A stretch of DNA of 64,000 bases, taken from positions 1 through 64,000 of the forward strand of contig JALIZF010000932.1 in assembly GCA_029948255.1 (NCBI GenBank), read 5' to 3'. Shown here piece by piece: positions 60,866 to 64,000 of this stretch; the first letter of the stretch is position 1, and every line of letters begins with the position of its first letter. The position numbers were made by a program, and so were the translations under genes. The DNA is from Telmatactis stephensoni. Taxonomy: Eukaryota; Cnidaria; Anthozoa; Actiniaria; Isophelliidae. The notes under the pieces were generated by a model that was given only the letters and a program-made list of their open reading frames with translations, made no database searches and was not told the origin of the DNA.

Positions 60866-61429
60866 AAATATAATATGTGCGAGACCAGTCACAGGCTACA
60901 AACTCTTCGGAATATGGTTATTCGGATATGTGTATATTGGTAAACTTTACTGCGCTAATGCTGTTGTAGATCACTAGCTGGTGGAGTGCCGCTGATGTAA
61001 ATAAAGGATATTGTACTGCAATGTATTAACCGTCGTTTTTGAAAAACAGGAAAAGGTTTTGCCGGGTATCTCCAAAGATGTTCGTTTTCAAGCTGACCGG
61101 TTGCCCATAACTAGTTGCGTGTTATGGCCGGATAGGTGTTTTTGAGCCAGTTGTTGGCTGCTATTTAGATTCTGTGTCAGCAAATACGGCATTCTTAGGA
61201 GTCTAGCAAAAAGACTAAAAACACACACGAGTGATTTTAGAATGTTAATCGAAGACGGCGGACATAAGAAAGAATTTCAGTGCTCGTTAAAACAGATTCG
61301 TGAATACTAAAAGCCCGGTAAAATATGTCATAGTGACACTGTAATAGATGGCTTTATGTTCTGGTAAGGCTCTGTTATGATTTTGACTCCTGAGTATTTT
61401 GCAAGACAGTAATGAAACTGCGCTGGCGT
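60866..61429. repeat. Left inverted arm of transposon 3
   Basis: The sequence from AAATATAATATGTGCGAGAC to ACTGCGCTGGCGT is repeated in reverse at 62073-62307 plus 63650-63982, interrupted only by the element at 62308. The arms are about 565 bp and almost identical. Confidence 0.85.
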
Positions 61430-62072
61430 GGTTTGCTAATAGATAGCGAGGTGGAGTCTGAAGACGAGGCATCAAAGTCAGAAAATCTTTAATGTCGACA
61501 CTACTATCCTTATTTACAGGAAGTTGAACAGCTGGCTGGCTTAAAGCTAGCAGAGTGAGGCTGCGATTTGGATATGTGTAGTCATCTTGTCAGTTCGTGA
61601 AGAACTGTTGCTAATGCAAGACCGGTTTCGGACTGTGAACGACAGGTCCTTCGTCAGTTGCTGGTTGAGTTGCTCGCGAGGAGCCGATGACTGAAGACTG
61701 CGATGAGTTCGCCGTTATTTATGCACTAACGCGGAACATAGAGAACCAATGAAATCAGTCTACAGCCTTATCATAGTCGAGACAATAGCTCACAAAGGCG
61801 GATGTGAGGAGACTATTGTTCGGATGTGATTAGACTTGCAGGATATTAGCTAACAATAGACGTGAATCTCTCAAGTCCAATGTATGGTGCGAAGTTATAC
61901 CATAACATCAGTAGAGAAAACCGGAAGTCCTTTTGAATTTTAAATTCGCTGGGAGACTAGTGAAAGACGAATTATTCGTCGTTTTCAAAAGTGCAGGAAT
62001 CATAAAATTCTTGTTGGCTATACATTATCAATAGGGGCGATTCGCTGTAGCGACTAATGAAAAGCGAGTTGT
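61430..62072. other. Spacer between the transposon 3 arms
   Basis: No gene. On the minus strand at 61620-61657 it contains CTGACGA ... GAAAC with a short GGAC/GTCC stem, similar to motifs of Penelope-like elements and hammerhead ribozymes; this is only a weak resemblance. Confidence 0.4.
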
Positions 62073-63982
62073 ACGCCAGCGCAGTTTCATTACTGTCTTG
62101 CAAAATACTCAGGAGTCAAAATCATAACAGAGCCTTACCAGAACATAAAGCCATCTATTACAGTGTCACTATGACATATTTTACCGGGCTTTTAGTATTT
62201 ACGAATCTGTTTTAACGAGCACTGAAATTCTTTCTTATGTCCGCCGTCTTCGATTAACATTCTAAAATCACTCGTGTGTGTTTTTAGTCTTTTTGCTAGA
62301 CTCCTAAGGGACCGTTCATTATTTATGGCAGGGGGGGGATGGGTGATTAAAGGGGGGTTCTTGAAATTTTTCCAGGTCTGAAAAGGGGGGTATTGAAATA
62401 ATTTCTTGGCTATCAGGGGGGGTATAGAAATTTCATAAGACAGATAAGGTAACAAATATACCATACAACAAATTTCAATTTCTGTTTGAGTGCATTTCAT
62501 AAAACCGTGAAACATTTTGTAAGGAATTGCACAAAATTGTACTAAATTAACAATAGAAGACAGAGGATTTGGCACTATTTTGTTAGCAAACTGTTTCACG
62601 GTTATATGAAATGCACTCTACTGTTTTGAATTGCTTTCAACTTGTCTATGTCTCTTCAAGAGCATCAGAAATGAAATCTAACAACATCAATGAAAGAGTG
62701 ATGCCAGAGGCCATGATGTGTTGCATCAAGAGCCATCATCAACTTTATTGTTTTTTAGGTTGAAACTTAATTTATCACTAAAATCAATAAACATGGTTTG
62801 TACATAATTGTTAATACAAATAAGAACTAATATAAAGATTATTTATTTAATTTTCAAGGTCAACGACAAACAACAACAAACAGTTTCTAATAAACTGACT
62901 CCAAAAAAACGTTGTTTCACAAAAACCAAATAGCAATAATAATGGACACACTATGATTTGTAGAACTTTACTGACTGAGCAACTTTACTGACATGTGCAA
63001 GAAAACAGTAAGGTTTGCCATATTACAATAGGGATCTCAATTCAAAAAAGGTTGAAAATAGGATTTCTTTTTTGTGTTTTTGCAACAAAACTTGGTCAGT
63101 TTCATTCAAGTGACACAAATGACAATTTTCAGGCTATTACCACAACACGCAGTGGAAGAGTGGCTGGCACATGGAGGAATGTTTTTTTTTAATGTTTGAA
63201 TGTAAATTATTTATAATAGGAATAATTAATTTTTTTATTGTGCATTAAAAAAATATATTTTTAACCCTTTTATTGGGTTTTACGATTTATATTAATTTAT
63301 ATTTATATGTAGAATAATGTGAAGCAAAACCACGCAAGTTGTAGATTTAAAGCTCTGTTTATTCTGTTTATTATTTATATTTTAATATCTATATTTTATA
63401 TTCATGTAATTATATTTTTAACACTTTTGGGGAATTTGTTAATAAATTTTACATTTTATTTATTCTATTTTAATATTTATATATTTTTTGTTGTAGGGAG
63501 GGGGGGAGGGGTATTGAAATAATTTTCTTTAGAATGAGGGGGGTCCTTAAAAATATTTTTTTTGTCAGGGGGCCTTTAAAAAAATTTGGTTCCTTGGTAA
63601 TTAATCACCCACTCCCCCCCCCCCCCTGCCATAAATAATGAACGGTCCCTAAGAATGCCGTATTTGCTGACACAGAATCTAAATAGCAGCCAACAACTGG
63701 CTCAAAAACACCTATCCGGCCATAACACGCAACTAGTTATGGGCAACCGGTCAGCTTGAAAACGAACATCTTTGGAGATACCCGGCAAAACCTTTTCCTG
63801 TTTTTCAAAAACGACGGTTAATACATTGCAGTACAATATCCTTTATTTACATCAGCGGCACTCCACCAGCTAGTGATCTACAACAGCATTTAGCGCAGTA
63901 AAGTTTACCAATATACACATATCCGAATAACCATATTCCGAAGAGTTTGTAGCCTGTGACTGGTCTCGCACATATTATATTT
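62073..63982. repeat. Right inverted arm of transposon 3, split by a nested element
   Basis: 62073-62307 and 63650-63982 together are the reverse complement of 60866-61429. Similarity stops after CATATTATATTT at 63982. Confidence 0.85.
62308..63649. mobile_element. 1.34-kb PIF/Harbinger-like non-autonomous element
   Basis: Inverted ends GGGACCGTTCATTATTTATG extend through a G-run to GTGGGTGATTAA. The target TAA is duplicated (62305-62307, 63650-63652), and the opposite arm of transposon 3 has the empty site. TAA duplications are typical of PIF/Harbinger. A second foldback (GTGCATTTCATAAAACCGTG, 62489-62620) is inside. No transposase frame. Confidence 0.8.
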
Positions 63983-64000
63983 CTATTGTTTATCAATTCA

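Larger units (their letters stand above)
60027..64000. mobile_element. Transposon 3: foldback element related to transposon 2 (right end outside the window)
   Basis: It interrupts the unit sequence at CACAATCTACCAAG and begins AGTAGGAAAGTAAGAGTTTT, then GCGCCCGGTGCAAGG, resembling the ends of transposon 2. GC-rich subterminal GTCACGC repeats follow (60060-60170). Two direct repeats of ACATGTCGTGAAGCAA lie at 60681 and 60801. Inverted arms start at 60866. No transposase is recognised. The left-arm frame containing MLIEDGGHKKEFQC is short and its status is unclear. Confidence 0.6.

Noticed and set aside
62192..62599. 135-residue minus-strand frame near the Harbinger-like element
   Set aside because: It runs across the element border into the transposon 3 arm, so it is a chance fusion; only the short arm part (MLIEDGGHKKEFQC) might be an exon.

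Overview
The window looks like animal nuclear DNA, most likely from a cnidarian (coral or sea anemone). The supporting signs are AT-rich sequence with GT-AG introns, a tandem family of large secreted/multi-pass membrane proteins of the beta-helix type that is expanded in cnidarians, pol III SINE-like repeats, many foldback/MITE-type DNA transposons and metazoan histone-type RNA hairpins. The taxon is inferred from content only. There are no bacterial operons or rRNA.

Host genes. Four tandem duplication units (about 38-11693, 11694-27615, 27616-36375 and 36376-about 60026) each carry one gene for a protein with an N-terminal right-handed beta-helix region, a Cys-rich module and a C-terminal bundle of about ten membrane segments. 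Copies A (1645-5381) and C (28600-32339) have an open main exon. Copy B (12657-16408) has an in-frame stop and a lost natural stop. The fourth copy is split by two transposon insertions into 37196-38336, a 64-bp island at 48529-48592, and 53650-56191. A short signal-peptide exon of 97 bp, phase-matched to the main exon, lies far upstream of each main exon (8142, 21415, 22324, 36103, 58908). It was found by splice-phase reasoning.

Transposon 1 (38337-48528) is the most interesting part. It is a 10.2-kb element with terminal CATGGCACAGAAT repeats and four apparently intact genes. The first is an 11-exon, 815-residue transposase whose candidate D, D, E and C, C, H, H residues have spacings matching the RAG1 core. 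The second is a convergent chromodomain gene. The third and fourth are a 90-residue five-exon gene and a 69-residue Pro-rich gene. The transposase, chromodomain and Pro-rich genes are each followed by a histone-mRNA-type 3' stem-loop; the transposase copy has the canonical sequence. This suggests S-phase-coupled expression of a RAG1-like transposon whose partner is a chromatin reader, arranged tail to tail as RAG1-like and RAG2-like genes are in ProtoRAG.

Transposon 2 (48593-53646) is a 5-kb foldback element. Its 1.75-kb arms each carry an identical small zinc-finger gene, and the arms flank a satellite core. Transposon 3 (60027 to beyond the window end) has related termini and 0.56-kb inverted arms, one of which is split by a PIF/Harbinger-like element.

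Between the genes the units hold a TIR element at the unit junctions (9521-11693, 22788-27615). The second junction copy contains a 2.6-kb palindromic array of ten tRNA-like genes with a 12-bp target duplication. There are also SINE-like copies, MITEs with clear target duplications, a possible excision footprint and a 348-bp inversion between units. Apart from these I see no further genes in the spacers.
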